Shown here: piece by piece, positions 33,657-41,931 of the stretch
Position numbering within the stretch: the stretch's first letter is position 1
Layout of the letters: every line of letters begins with the position of its first letter
NCBI GenBank assembly: GCA_958295815.1
Contig: OY282374.1
Span: forward strand, 3,442,856-3,506,855
Direction: 5' to 3'
DNA: 64,000 bases
DNA from: Candidatus Poribacteria bacterium
GTDB taxonomy: Bacteria > Poribacteria > WGA-4E > WGA-3G
Program-made: the position numbers and the translations under genes
The notes under the pieces: model-generated
What the model was told of the DNA's origin: nothing
What the model saw: the letters and a program-made list of their open reading frames with translations, nothing else
Database searches by the model: none

Positions 33657-34214
33657 TCATTCTTCCTTAATCTGTTCAGCCAGCAATGCAACCCCATACT
33701 TTTCTCGCAATGCGCGCATATCGGCGAAGTCTGTATCTTGCAGTGTATATCCAGAGTGCGAACGCACTTGATAGTCTACTGACAGACACTGCACTTCCCG
33801 ACCGCCGATAGAACCTACAGCGTTCAACTCCGATTCGGAGATGAACCAGTCAATTTCCCCAGGACCGTAAACCGCACCACCATCCTCGGTTCGTTCAACT
33901 ACATGAAAGTCGATCATTCCGTGTGATTGATGCCCCAGCACAAAGTTTCGATCCGAGCGATCATCCGTATGGACATCAACAAAACCGCGTGCGAAAAGTG
34001 CCTCGGTCAGGATTGCTGAATTTTCCCATGAGATAATAATATCCAAGTCTTGATGCTCCCGAGTGCACTCACCTAATAGCGCATCAACACCCCAACCACC
34101 GTCAATCCAGACTTCAATACCGAGTTCATCAAAAAGATCAAGAAACCAGTGAACCATTTCAGCCGTCATAGGAGTTGCACATTCGCAGTCAGTGAGTAAG
34201 TTACTCATTTTCAT
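33657..34214 (-). CDS. Nucleotidyltransferase, LinA / aminoglycoside 2''-adenylyltransferase-like
   Basis: The motif GIEVWIDGGWGVDALLG with REHQDLDIII is typical of the minimal nucleotidyltransferases that include lincosamide and aminoglycoside 2''-adenylyltransferases. The DxD pair lies in QDLDI, and the C-terminal helix has DFADMRALREKYG. The length (185) is normal for the group. It may modify a small molecule, but resistance is not established and many relatives have unknown substrates. It is transcribed together with the DUF4268 gene, whose end lies 36 bp upstream. Confidence 0.75.
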   Translation of the reverse strand: MKMSNLLTDCECATPMTAEMVHWFLDLFDELGIEVWIDGGWGVDALLGECTREHQDLDIIISWENSAILTEALFARGFVDVHTDDRSDRNFVLGHQSHGMIDFHVVERTEDGGAVYGPGEIDWFISESELNAVGSIGGREVQCLSVDYQVRSHSGYTLQDTDFADMRALREKYGVALLAEQIKEE

Positions 34215-34250
34215 CAGTAGGTTCTGAGGATATTCGGTTGGAGAGTGTTG

Positions 34251-35213
34251 TTATGCAAGTGTCTCCAGAGCCTGTTCTATTTCGGGCAGAAACACCTCTT
34301 TGAGTTTCAGCAGATTCTTGGTGTGCCATTCTCTAATTTCTTCTAATTCACTGTCAGAGGACTCAATGTCTCCGTCGTGAATAATAAATATGAATGACTC
34401 CTGTTTTTCAGCGTTGCGTTCCCACACAAGTGATCCTCCGAAATTGGCGGTAATTTCTGATTTTCGTTTTTCCAATACATCAAAGAGTTCAATTCTGTTT
34501 TCGCGTTCCCTTTGATAGATGCATACCTGTGCTCTTACCTTACCGCCTTGTGAGAACCGGACACCATAGCTAATTCCTCGAATTCCTGACGAGAAAGAGT
34601 ACCAATTTTGTGGCTGTCCAACGCGTGCCCCAGTGAAATTATGCTTTTCCCTAAGTTCGTCTATAAGCACTTGAAAATAGGATTTATATTTCTCGCTTTT
34701 CTCACTTTTTGGTGATATTGTTGATGGAGTTTTCTGCTTTTTAGATTTTTGCCACTCATTGGGAGAGACAACGAGCTTGAAGTTAAGTGCCAGATTTGAA
34801 TCGTCAATTTGCAGAATTTCCAACACGACACCAAAAAACTGCGTCTCTGTGTCTGTTCTCTGGTTTAGCCATTCCATCGCTTGACGGTGCTCGTCCCTTA
34901 CCTCTTCTGATATCCAGATCACTATTGAAGCGTCAAAACCGGCAGCGTAAGTAAGAAGTTTACCGAGATGGTCGTGATCAGTTCGGTTAAACTGATTTTC
35001 AATAACAACCGTTCTTGAACTTCCCAAGTCTTGCGCGAGGAGATCTAGAGAGAAATCCCCAACGGATGCTTCTTGATCTACGATCTCAAGATCCATTCCG
35101 AGCGCGTTTCCCAACATTTGAATATGTTCTGCCAACCATGGTGTGAATTCAGTCGCTTCTTTCGTCCATTTTTCACGTAGTGGAATTCTTTTCAATTCGC
35201 CAAATTCAAGCAT
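34251..35213 (-). CDS. DUF4268 protein with PD-(D/E)xK-like nuclease region
   Basis: Residues about 45-80 show VGDFSLDLLAQDL followed by TVVIENQFNRTDHDHLGKLLTYA, the ExQ variant of a PD-(D/E)xK core used by endonuclease-like DUF4268 proteins. The rest is the DUF4268 C-terminal part (NWYSFSSGIRGISYGVRFS, VWERNAEKQESFIFI). Such proteins are often found near restriction or mobile genes but have no proven role. At 320 residues it is complete. A standalone nuclease in a set of small accessory genes fits a defence or repair role, by inference. Confidence 0.72.
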   Translation of the reverse strand: MLEFGELKRIPLREKWTKEATEFTPWLAEHIQMLGNALGMDLEIVDQEASVGDFSLDLLAQDLGSSRTVVIENQFNRTDHDHLGKLLTYAAGFDASIVIWISEEVRDEHRQAMEWLNQRTDTETQFFGVVLEILQIDDSNLALNFKLVVSPNEWQKSKKQKTPSTISPKSEKSEKYKSYFQVLIDELREKHNFTGARVGQPQNWYSFSSGIRGISYGVRFSQGGKVRAQVCIYQRERENRIELFDVLEKRKSEITANFGGSLVWERNAEKQESFIFIIHDGDIESSDSELEEIREWHTKNLLKLKEVFLPEIEQALETLA

Positions 35214-35324
35214 TTGGTAGATTTCCTTCCTGGATTGTACTATAGTAGGTTTTAAATTACTTGTGCATTCTGAACCGGCTCGATTAGGAAACAGTGCTTA
35301 CCGAGGGGATGCATTTTTGGATTT

Positions 35325-35888
35325 TCAGAGCACTATCAACGCGGCTTCGTATGCCTCTCTAACGATGTCTTGGACATCTTCCCGTAGCTTCTGCCAACTC
35401 CGCTGTAATTTTCCCTTAACCCATACCCTACCTTCATCTATCCCCATTCCGTGATGAACGTATGCCAAGTATAGAAGCGAAGGGGCTTGTTCAATGTGAG
35501 ACATAGCATCGGCATTGGCAAGACATGCTCCCTCTGCACTCCGGTGTTCAACTACGACGCTCGCTCGGTGTGTTGCGATAGCCTTCTTAACGGCTTCTGT
35601 CTTTTCTTCTGGATAGCCAAAACCCTTGAGGAGTTTTTCCGCTTCAATTGGACTGTGAATATGATGATCCGCGTAAAGTGCTTTGTCCTTTATGCTGGCA
35701 TAATCATGAAGTAACGCCGCAAACTCGACAATTTCGAGGTCAGCATCAAAGGACGGGGCGAGTTGTTTTCCATTTTGAACGACCTGTAGGATGTGGTGGG
35801 TCCAAATGTCGTAACCGAAGATGTTAGTATCAGCGGCACATGCCTGTTCAACAATCTGAGCAATTTTGTTTCGTATAGTTTCAGTCAT
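35325..35888 (-). CDS. HD-domain phosphohydrolase
   Basis: The HD signature is ALLHDYASI, with an upstream histidine in DIWTHHILQVV and a downstream HHIHSPIEAEKLL, followed by AIATHRAS. These supply the metal ligands of HD hydrolases. The start is placed at the ATG at 35888; a reading from 35915 is possible but adds nine unlike residues. It should hydrolyse a phosphoester, often in nucleotide metabolism, with unknown substrate. 187 residues. Confidence 0.8.
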   Translation of the reverse strand: MTETIRNKIAQIVEQACAADTNIFGYDIWTHHILQVVQNGKQLAPSFDADLEIVEFAALLHDYASIKDKALYADHHIHSPIEAEKLLKGFGYPEEKTEAVKKAIATHRASVVVEHRSAEGACLANADAMSHIEQAPSLLYLAYVHHGMGIDEGRVWVKGKLQRSWQKLREDVQDIVREAYEAALIVL

Positions 35889-36023
35889 AAAGAATCTATT
35901 TTTAATTCTAATCACCCGCAGGACAACGCCTTGTCATTCACATCAGGCGCAATGTATGTTTGAGCAAACTGCTTTGAAACAGCAGCTACGTTGTAGAGAC
36001 TTTTTCCAGTTCAACTGTTTGGC

Positions 36024-36347
36024 TCACGAAATCGATCTGTAAACGGTATGCTTGTAAGAGGTGGGTTCCAAAAGAATATGAGAATTGGGAACAAAGGTGA
36101 CATCTGCCGAAATGACGCTGCCATCAAAGGGGAAATTAATCAAATAAACATCTTCCTCAATCGTTTGCCCACCGGCTAAAGCAGAAATCACTTTACCAAC
36201 ATAACGGGCATTCAAAGAATGTCGCAGGACTTCTGGCAATTCTAAATCTCCGTTGAAGCCTGGGTCAATAGTAGCTTGCCAATATTGATCGGCAATTGAC
36301 AGCGTGATTGTTGGCACGCCATTATCTAAGACCGAGCCGTAGATCAC
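36024..36347 (-). CDS. Clan AA aspartic-protease-like small protein
   Basis: The N-terminus GVPTITLSIADQYWQATIDPGFNGDLELP resembles retropepsin-like bacterial proteins with the form DTGFNG. Here the catalytic triad position reads D28-P-G30, so threonine is replaced by proline. The aspartate itself is kept. A second hydrophobic flap-like region (VYLINFPFDGSVISADVTFV) is present. It overlaps the upstream gene by 4 bp (ATGA), so the two are translationally coupled. Activity is uncertain because of the DPG change. 107 residues. Confidence 0.68.
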   Translation of the reverse strand: MIYGSVLDNGVPTITLSIADQYWQATIDPGFNGDLELPEVLRHSLNARYVGKVISALAGGQTIEEDVYLINFPFDGSVISADVTFVPNSHILLEPTSYKHTVYRSIS

Positions 36348-36595
36348 TGATGTCCCCCTTTACGAAAATATGTTTCAGTACCAACTCGCTGAAAGAAAAG
36401 TGGGGAATTCAAGCCTTCTCTGTCTCTTTGTTGAACAATTGCTTGAATCGAATCCCCAAACCAAATACGGCTATTTTTCGGATCGATGCCCACTGTTTGC
36501 CCAATGCGATCTGATAGATTATTTTGCTTTTGGTATGTTTCCCAGAGCCGTTTGGCTTTGCGGGAATCTGCTTCAGTCCAATCTGCTTTATTCAT
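36344..36595 (-). CDS. Small partner protein of the aspartic-protease-like gene
   Basis: The ATG at 36595 has AAGGAAAAG upstream. The 83-residue product contains AKRLWETYQKQNNLSDRIGQTVGIDP and KNSRIWFGDSIQAIVQQRDREGLNSPLFF and has no known motif. In bacteria similar small genes precede clan AA aspartic-protease-like genes with overlapping stop and start, as here. Its role is unknown, perhaps a substrate or stability partner of the next protein; a toxin-antitoxin-like pair is a further possibility but unproven. Confidence 0.6.
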   Translation of the reverse strand: MNKADWTEADSRKAKRLWETYQKQNNLSDRIGQTVGIDPKNSRIWFGDSIQAIVQQRDREGLNSPLFFQRVGTETYFRKGGHQ

Positions 36596-36931
36596 CGTTA
36601 ACTTTTCCTTGTAGATTTTTCTTGCATCTAAATGGGCCACACAGACACATGTATATCAACTTCTTTAATACCTCTTTACGTGTGAAAATTTGCTGGTATT
36701 AAGTATACCCTAAATCCTAAACCGAGACAATAGAAAGTGACAATGGATTACAAACTTTCTGATGTGCTTTTTCTTGCTCATCCCAAGACGAAAAACTTGT
36801 CTTTTTTCTGCATCTGTGCTATAATTTCCATTCAGTAAACAGCAAACCTTAATCCGTTTTTTCAATATAGGCTTGAAGGAACGCCCCCAAATCGAAACTC
36901 TCAAGCTACACCAAAAAAGGAGACCCCAAAC
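36596..36931. other. Divergent intergenic region with a consensus-like promoter
   Basis: This gap separates the minus-strand small-gene cluster from the DUF4432 gene. It carries a good promoter at 36797-36825 for the plus strand. No gene or repeat is recognised in the rest. Confidence 0.6.
36797..36825 (+). promoter_or_regulatory. Strong sigma70-type promoter for the DUF4432 gene
   Basis: TTGTCT at 36797-36802 and a perfect TATAAT at 36820-36825 are 17 bp apart. The expected transcript starts near 36832, about 100 bp before the start codon. Confidence 0.6.
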
Positions 36932-38014
36932 TTGATAAATCTATATGGAGCAACGTATGACAGAATACAACTGCTTCGCCACGTCGGAGATGTATCGCAG
37001 ATCGCCCACGCCAAGATGTATCAGCTGACAGATGGCAATGAAAAGGGCGTTGATGCAATTGATTTCCGAACCGGAAGCGGTCTTAATTTTACCGTGCTAC
37101 CGAGCCGCGGGTTAGATGTCTCTTACGCCGAATATCAGGGAATTCCCCTCTGTTGGCGTTCAAGTACCGGCGATGTTAATCCCGCACATTATGAACCGGA
37201 AGGACTCGGTTGGCTACGCAATTTCTATGGTGGCTTATTAACGACTTGTGGTATGCGACAAGTCGGAGTACCGAACGAGGATGACGATGAGGCGTTAGGA
37301 CTTCACGGCAGGGTTTCCAATATCCCAGCGAAGAACGTTTGGGTCGATAGCCGATGGGAAGGACAACGTTATATGTTATGGGCACAAGGCAAAGTTAAAG
37401 AGACCGCCGCTTTAGGTGAACATCTCTCGCGCACCCGCAGAATTTGGACCGAATTAGGTTCGAGTACTTTGCATATTGAGGACATCGTCGAAAACTTGGG
37501 ATACCAAGATTCACCACACATGTACCTCTTCCATATTAACGTTGGGTTTCCGATCCTCACCCAAGACAGCGAACTACTTGCTCCTTCTTCGCAGGTTACA
37601 CCGCGGGATGAACAGGCTGCCGCAGACTTGAATAACTACAATTTCTGCGAACCGCCAACTGTTGATTTTCAGGAACAGGCATTCTATCACGAAATGGAAC
37701 CCGACGTTGATAATCACGTCCGTGTTGCCCTCGTAAATCGAAATTTTAATAATGGACAAGGCATCGGTGTATCAGTGCGTTACCACAAAACACAATTTCC
37801 GAACTTCGTCCAATGGAAAATGTGTGGCGAAGGGACCTATGTCTTCGGCTTAGAGCCGTCGAATTGTGGGGTAGAAGGTAGAGCAAAGGAACGCGAACGC
37901 GGTACCCTACAGTTTATTGAACCCGGCGGCAGAAGACACTATGAAGTCGAAATCGGCGTGTTAACCTCCAACGCCGAGATTGATGAGTTTCAAGAGAAAA
38001 TCACAAAAACCTAA
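36932..38014 (+). CDS. DUF4432 aldose 1-epimerase-like protein
   Basis: The sequence shows the galactose-mutarotase-like fold of DUF4432: DAIDFRTGSGLNFTVLPSRGLDVSYAEYQGIPLCWRS, GGLLTTCGMRQVG, LGLHGRVSNIPA, and HMYLFHINVGFPIL. The conserved histidines in LGLHGR and LFHINVG match epimerase active-site positions. A TTG start is used because AAAGGAGACC lies just upstream. It probably binds or interconverts a sugar; the exact sugar is not known. The upstream promoter at 36797 fits single-gene transcription. Confidence 0.82.
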   Translation: MINLYGATYDRIQLLRHVGDVSQIAHAKMYQLTDGNEKGVDAIDFRTGSGLNFTVLPSRGLDVSYAEYQGIPLCWRSSTGDVNPAHYEPEGLGWLRNFYGGLLTTCGMRQVGVPNEDDDEALGLHGRVSNIPAKNVWVDSRWEGQRYMLWAQGKVKETAALGEHLSRTRRIWTELGSSTLHIEDIVENLGYQDSPHMYLFHINVGFPILTQDSELLAPSSQVTPRDEQAAADLNNYNFCEPPTVDFQEQAFYHEMEPDVDNHVRVALVNRNFNNGQGIGVSVRYHKTQFPNFVQWKMCGEGTYVFGLEPSNCGVEGRAKERERGTLQFIEPGGRRHYEVEIGVLTSNAEIDEFQEKITKT

Positions 38015-38067
38015 AATTAATAATACCAATTTCAATAGAAGTCCCGGTTAATAGTAAGGAGAAACCA

Positions 38068-40122
38068 ATGAAAAATTATTTGCCTATACCCCTCACCGCG
38101 TTCCTACTACTGACGATTTTTATATTCATTGGCTGTGGCGCGAAAGAGATGCCACCAACATCGACAGTAGAAGCACCCGCAGTCCAAGAAGAACCGGAAG
38201 TATCTGCAGTTCAAGAACCGGAAGCACCCGAAGCCCCAGAAGCAGAAGCACCGGTAGAGACACCTTTAGTCCAAGAGCCAAAAGAGCCAGCAGAAGCACC
38301 CTCACCCGAAGCAGAGGTGATGGATGAACCATCTTCACCTGAACAAGAGGCACAACCTGAACCTGCAGAGCCGATGCCAACGGCAGAGATTCCGAGTGGC
38401 AGTGTCCTACATCTGATTCCAGAACAGGCAGTAGGACTTATCTATTGTCCCAGTCTGGCTGAATTGGATAATCGACTGAACGCGGCGGCAACGGACTTAA
38501 TGCCAACAGCCGAGCCACCAGAGATCCTCGCCGGAATTTTGGCAAGAACTTTCGGTGCTGGATTTGAAAGTCTCGCCGAGTTAGAAGAAATCGGATTGGA
38601 TATGAACCAAGATTTTGCAATCTTTATGACTTCCTTGAGACCACCGGATCTTTCCGCAACTGTACATCTCACAGAACCTGAAGCTATGCTACAGGTGATT
38701 GAGGCAGAAAGCGAAGGAAGTGCTCCAACCCAATATAACGGTGTAACTTATTGGAGTGCGACCGGTGCGAGTGGCAATTTTGCCATCATAGAAAATACCC
38801 TCATCTTTTCTCAGTCTGCTGAAGTCTGTGAAAGTGTGATTGATACCTATAACGGAACGAAGCAATCTGTCATTGCTAATCCAAATTACAACTCGTTCGT
38901 TACCGACATTTCTGAGGGGACTGCACAACTCGCTGTTCATTTCGATCTTGAATCGGTTGTGCCTACCATCACCGCTTCACTTAGGGGCGAATTTGAGTCA
39001 ACGAAAGATGCTCTTGAAAGCGATGCTACTATGATGACAGCTGCACCCCTCTTTGCTGGTATGTTTGATTTCGTTATAAACCTGCTTGATCAGGTTAAGT
39101 CTTTAAGTGCTACACTTGAAGTAGAAGGTACCGATGTACAACTCGATCAGTTCCTAAAATTCAAAACTGGTAGCGAGATCCAGAACACACTAAAGGATAT
39201 GGATCCTGATCAATTAGCACTTCTTAATGAACTTCCAAATCTTGCATTTATGAATGGCGGCTTGCAAGGTAAACCAGAGTTCCTAATCGAGATGAGTCTC
39301 ATCTGGTTCAGAATGCTTGACACTGGTGCCGCAGAGCAGGCTGATTTAATTAACACAATCGTCGAACAAATTGAAGATTTTTACAGTGCTCTCGCCGATG
39401 AATGGGCTTTCACCGTCAATTATAGCAGTAGTATTATTCCTGATTATATGGTTATCTATGGATTGAAGGATGAACAGAAGGCGAGAACCTATATGGAGGA
39501 GACGTTCCTCGAACAAATCCAGAATTCGGTAAAGATGCTGCGAGAAGTCGCTGGGAATATACCGCAGTTGAGTATGTATGATGGGGCTCATCAGGGCACA
39601 CCAATTATGCATAATGATGTTGAGATTAAAAGTTACGTCTTTCCTAATTTTGGTGCCGTTTTGGGAGACATGCCAGAATCATATTCCAATATGTTCCCTG
39701 AGGCGTGGGAGTGGTACTATGCTTTTCATGACAACCAACTCTTTCTTGCTATGGGAGCTCCCGATCTCATTAAGACAACATTGGATCGTCAAACTGGAAC
39801 CGGTGAGTCCTTCGCTGAGAATCTGAGTTATCAGAAACTTGCTGGGATGTTAGGAACCGACAATAATCTACTTTTGGCTGTTTCTCCAATGACTGCTGTG
39901 AAAGGTTTCATGCCCATTATAGCGGCTATGGATCCAGAAGCTGCCGCTGGTATGCAAATGTTGTCTGGAATGCTCATGAACATACCTGAGACTTATAGCA
40001 TAGGATTTTCCGCTAAAGCTGAGGAGAACGGCATTCAGACTAAACTCCTGTTCGTTCTCGGTGACTTCAAGCAGCTTATTCAAATGGCGATGATGATGCA
40101 GGGTATGGGACAGATGCAATAG
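38068..40122 (+). CDS. Large lipoprotein with acidic Pro/Glu/Ala-rich linker
   Basis: A lipoprotein signal ends in FIFIGCGAK, with a lipobox IGC. Residues about 28-112 are a Pro/Glu/Ala-rich low-complexity linker made of EAP/QEPE-type repeats, a tether typical of surface lipoproteins. The folded part begins near VLHLIPEQAVGLIYCPS and runs to the end. It resembles DUF3352-like proteins, with alternating strands and helices but no catalytic motif visible. It is followed directly by a strong terminator. A role in envelope organisation is possible; no function is asserted. Confidence 0.7.
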   Translation: MKNYLPIPLTAFLLLTIFIFIGCGAKEMPPTSTVEAPAVQEEPEVSAVQEPEAPEAPEAEAPVETPLVQEPKEPAEAPSPEAEVMDEPSSPEQEAQPEPAEPMPTAEIPSGSVLHLIPEQAVGLIYCPSLAELDNRLNAAATDLMPTAEPPEILAGILARTFGAGFESLAELEEIGLDMNQDFAIFMTSLRPPDLSATVHLTEPEAMLQVIEAESEGSAPTQYNGVTYWSATGASGNFAIIENTLIFSQSAEVCESVIDTYNGTKQSVIANPNYNSFVTDISEGTAQLAVHFDLESVVPTITASLRGEFESTKDALESDATMMTAAPLFAGMFDFVINLLDQVKSLSATLEVEGTDVQLDQFLKFKTGSEIQNTLKDMDPDQLALLNELPNLAFMNGGLQGKPEFLIEMSLIWFRMLDTGAAEQADLINTIVEQIEDFYSALADEWAFTVNYSSSIIPDYMVIYGLKDEQKARTYMEETFLEQIQNSVKMLREVAGNIPQLSMYDGAHQGTPIMHNDVEIKSYVFPNFGAVLGDMPESYSNMFPEAWEWYYAFHDNQLFLAMGAPDLIKTTLDRQTGTGESFAENLSYQKLAGMLGTDNNLLLAVSPMTAVKGFMPIIAAMDPEAAAGMQMLSGMLMNIPETYSIGFSAKAEENGIQTKLLFVLGDFKQLIQMAMMMQGMGQMQ

Positions 40123-40132
40123 GTTGATTGCT

Positions 40133-40173
40133 AACTCGTCCACAAGTCAATTGTGGGCGAGTTTTTATTTTTC
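40133..40173 (+). terminator. Rho-independent terminator after the large lipoprotein
   Basis: AACTCGTCCACAA at 40133-40145 pairs with TTGTGGGCGAGTT at 40151-40163 (one G-T pair) and is followed by TTTTTATTTTT. It is a textbook terminator, the clearest in the window. Confidence 0.9.
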
Positions 40174-40194
40174 GTCTTAATAGACCAAAAATGA

Positions 40195-40222
40195 TTGACT
40201 TTTTTGAAATTTTGCATACAAT
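40195..40222 (+). promoter_or_regulatory. Promoter for the porin-like gene
   Basis: TTGACT at 40195-40200 and TACAAT at 40217-40222 are separated by 16 bp. It follows immediately after the terminator at 40133, so a new transcription unit starts here. Confidence 0.5.
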
Positions 40223-40250
40223 AGCCGTATTGAAGCAGTGAGAAAATTAA

Positions 40251-40290
40251 TTTATTAATATATTTTATAATTTATTAATATATTTTATAA
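40251..40290. repeat. 20-bp AT-only direct repeat, two exact copies
   Basis: TTTATTAATATATTTTATAA occurs twice head to tail. It lies in the porin-gene leader, downstream of the predicted -10 box. Confidence 0.85.
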
Positions 40291-40490
40291 AATATGCGTC
40301 TATATCTCTAATAGTGATTTAACCTGTTTTTATTACTCTACCGGATTGTCTTTGGAGCTTATGTCGAACATGCGTTAAATTTAAACCGTTCGCGGGGTGT
40401 TCCAATTGCTTTTACGTTGCCACCGCGTTACCATTATTTAGGCAATATCCTTGATGAGAGGGTAGCACCATATCTAAGGAGGAAAACCCA

Positions 40491-41831
40491 GTGCCTAAAC
40501 ATAGAGGTTTTCTTAATTTTTTTGTTATACAAGATCGGCGGTATCAGTGCCTCTTAGGTATCGGTATCGCGTTTTTATTTACGTTTGCTGTATTCGCGAT
40601 AGCTGATACAACTGAGGAGACAGCAGAAGTTTCCGTTGAGGAACCAGCACCGAAGAAAAGTCCTATTAAGATCGGCGGAGCGATGCGGGCGAATTACATC
40701 TATGGCACTTATGTTGATCAAGGACGCGGCGAAAAGATCGGAGATGTTGACCTTGAGATTTTACGCCTCAATGCCGACTTGGACTATCAAAATATCATTG
40801 GTAGACTTGAATACCGATGGTATCCCAGATATTTCGGTGGGACTCACGGTTACAGCATGATACACACAGCGTGGTTAGGCTATAAGCTCAGTGATTCCGG
40901 CACACTTAAAGCTGGGATTGTTCGGGCCCCTTTCGGGCCGACAGCCTATGGCGTTTCTACAAGTTGGTTCTTTGACCAGCATTTTTATGTTGGACTTGCC
41001 GATGATATGGACTTAGGAATCAGATGGAGTGACACCTTTGATAAACTGGCACTTGATGTGGCATACTACCCGATGAGTGAACCTCAAACATTTGGGGGAA
41101 GCCTGGCGAGTTCGCGATATAGTTATGACGTTGTCAAGTGGGAAGAGAAAGCCGATGCAAAGGGGGACGTCGAATGGGGTGCCGGTGAAAACGGGTATGA
41201 TGAACAACATCAATTTAACCTGCGTGCCATCTACGCACTTGAAAACATCGCAGACGTCGGTGTATCGCTGCAGTTCGGATTGCTAAAGGGGACAAATGTG
41301 GGCAACGATGATAGTGGTAGCCACTATGCACTTTCCGCACACATGAAGAACTCTGTAGCAGACTTCACGCTCTTTTCACAATTCTCTTATTACGCCCATA
41401 ACATCACTGACGATACACCTTGGGGCACTGGGGATTTAATTCCAATGGGGGCTTACGACTTCGCTTGGCCCATCGCCTCAAAGGGATTAATACCTGCCCT
41501 CTCTCTTCGTTATGGCGGTATAGATACCTCAGGTATTTCATGGGTTGACAGCGTCACGCCTTATGTGGAGTGGAGTTCCATCCTCAAAACCGTAGATGAT
41601 TATAACCCCAGTACCCTCGTGACAATCGGTGCAAGTTGGACGGTCTTTGGGGCTCTTTATGTGTATAGTGATGTAGGACTTTCCGATGGCAACTCCTTTG
41701 TTGGGCACAAGACAAGTGATGGTGAGAAAGAAGGCTACGGTAATATCTATACGGGTGCCGGTGACTTTGGTGCTAACGGGAATAACGCGTGGAATGTGCG
41801 ATTTAATCTTAACTTCGGTTATTATTTCTAA
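40491..41831 (+). CDS. Outer-membrane porin-like beta-barrel protein
   Basis: A GTG start is supported by TAAGGAGGAAAACC. A hydrophobic segment (about residues 22-40) is a signal sequence, with a long N-terminal extension before it. The mature part has alternating, aromatic-rich strands (YQNIIGRLEYRWYPRYF, WLGYKLSDSGTLKAGIVRAPFG, FNLRAIYAL) and ends in an aromatic residue (LNFGYYF), typical of an outer-membrane barrel. It resembles phosphate-selective porin O/P types, but selectivity is not inferred. It lies before a BCCT transporter and may provide outer-membrane entry for the same solute. Confidence 0.72.
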   Translation: MPKHRGFLNFFVIQDRRYQCLLGIGIAFLFTFAVFAIADTTEETAEVSVEEPAPKKSPIKIGGAMRANYIYGTYVDQGRGEKIGDVDLEILRLNADLDYQNIIGRLEYRWYPRYFGGTHGYSMIHTAWLGYKLSDSGTLKAGIVRAPFGPTAYGVSTSWFFDQHFYVGLADDMDLGIRWSDTFDKLALDVAYYPMSEPQTFGGSLASSRYSYDVVKWEEKADAKGDVEWGAGENGYDEQHQFNLRAIYALENIADVGVSLQFGLLKGTNVGNDDSGSHYALSAHMKNSVADFTLFSQFSYYAHNITDDTPWGTGDLIPMGAYDFAWPIASKGLIPALSLRYGGIDTSGISWVDSVTPYVEWSSILKTVDDYNPSTLVTIGASWTVFGALYVYSDVGLSDGNSFVGHKTSDGEKEGYGNIYTGAGDFGANGNNAWNVRFNLNFGYYF

Positions 41832-41852
41832 TCAGTTACGTGACCTTCTACC

Positions 41853-41877
41853 GTAGCGCGCTTTCTAAGTGCGCTAC
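41853..41877 (+). terminator. GC-rich hairpin after the porin-like gene
   Basis: GTAGCGCGCTT and AAGTGCGCTAC form an 11-bp stem with one G-T pair around TCT. It has the same build as the dispersed hairpins (GC stem with TTxxxAA core), so it may be a repeat as well as a terminator. No T-tract follows. Confidence 0.45.
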
Positions 41878-41931
41878 GCTCCGTGCGCGGTTGAATACCG
41901 CCAAATCAACTCTAAAAGGAGAATTTTGAAA

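Larger units (their letters stand above)
40174..40490. other. Long leader of the porin-like gene with promoter and AT-rich repeat
   Basis: A promoter-like pair (40195-40222) is followed by two exact copies of a 20-bp AT-rich unit TTTATTAATATATTTTATAA at 40251-40290. The leader to the start codon is about 260 nt long. No gene is seen. Confidence 0.6.

Noticed and set aside
33657..34214. Calling the LinA-like gene an antibiotic resistance gene
   Set aside because: Only fold-level motifs match; many relatives have unknown substrates and no mobile context supports resistance.
36648..36740. A possible tRNA or small RNA in the gap before the DUF4432 gene
   Set aside because: No cloverleaf, T-loop GGTTCRA-like motif or stable stem was found.
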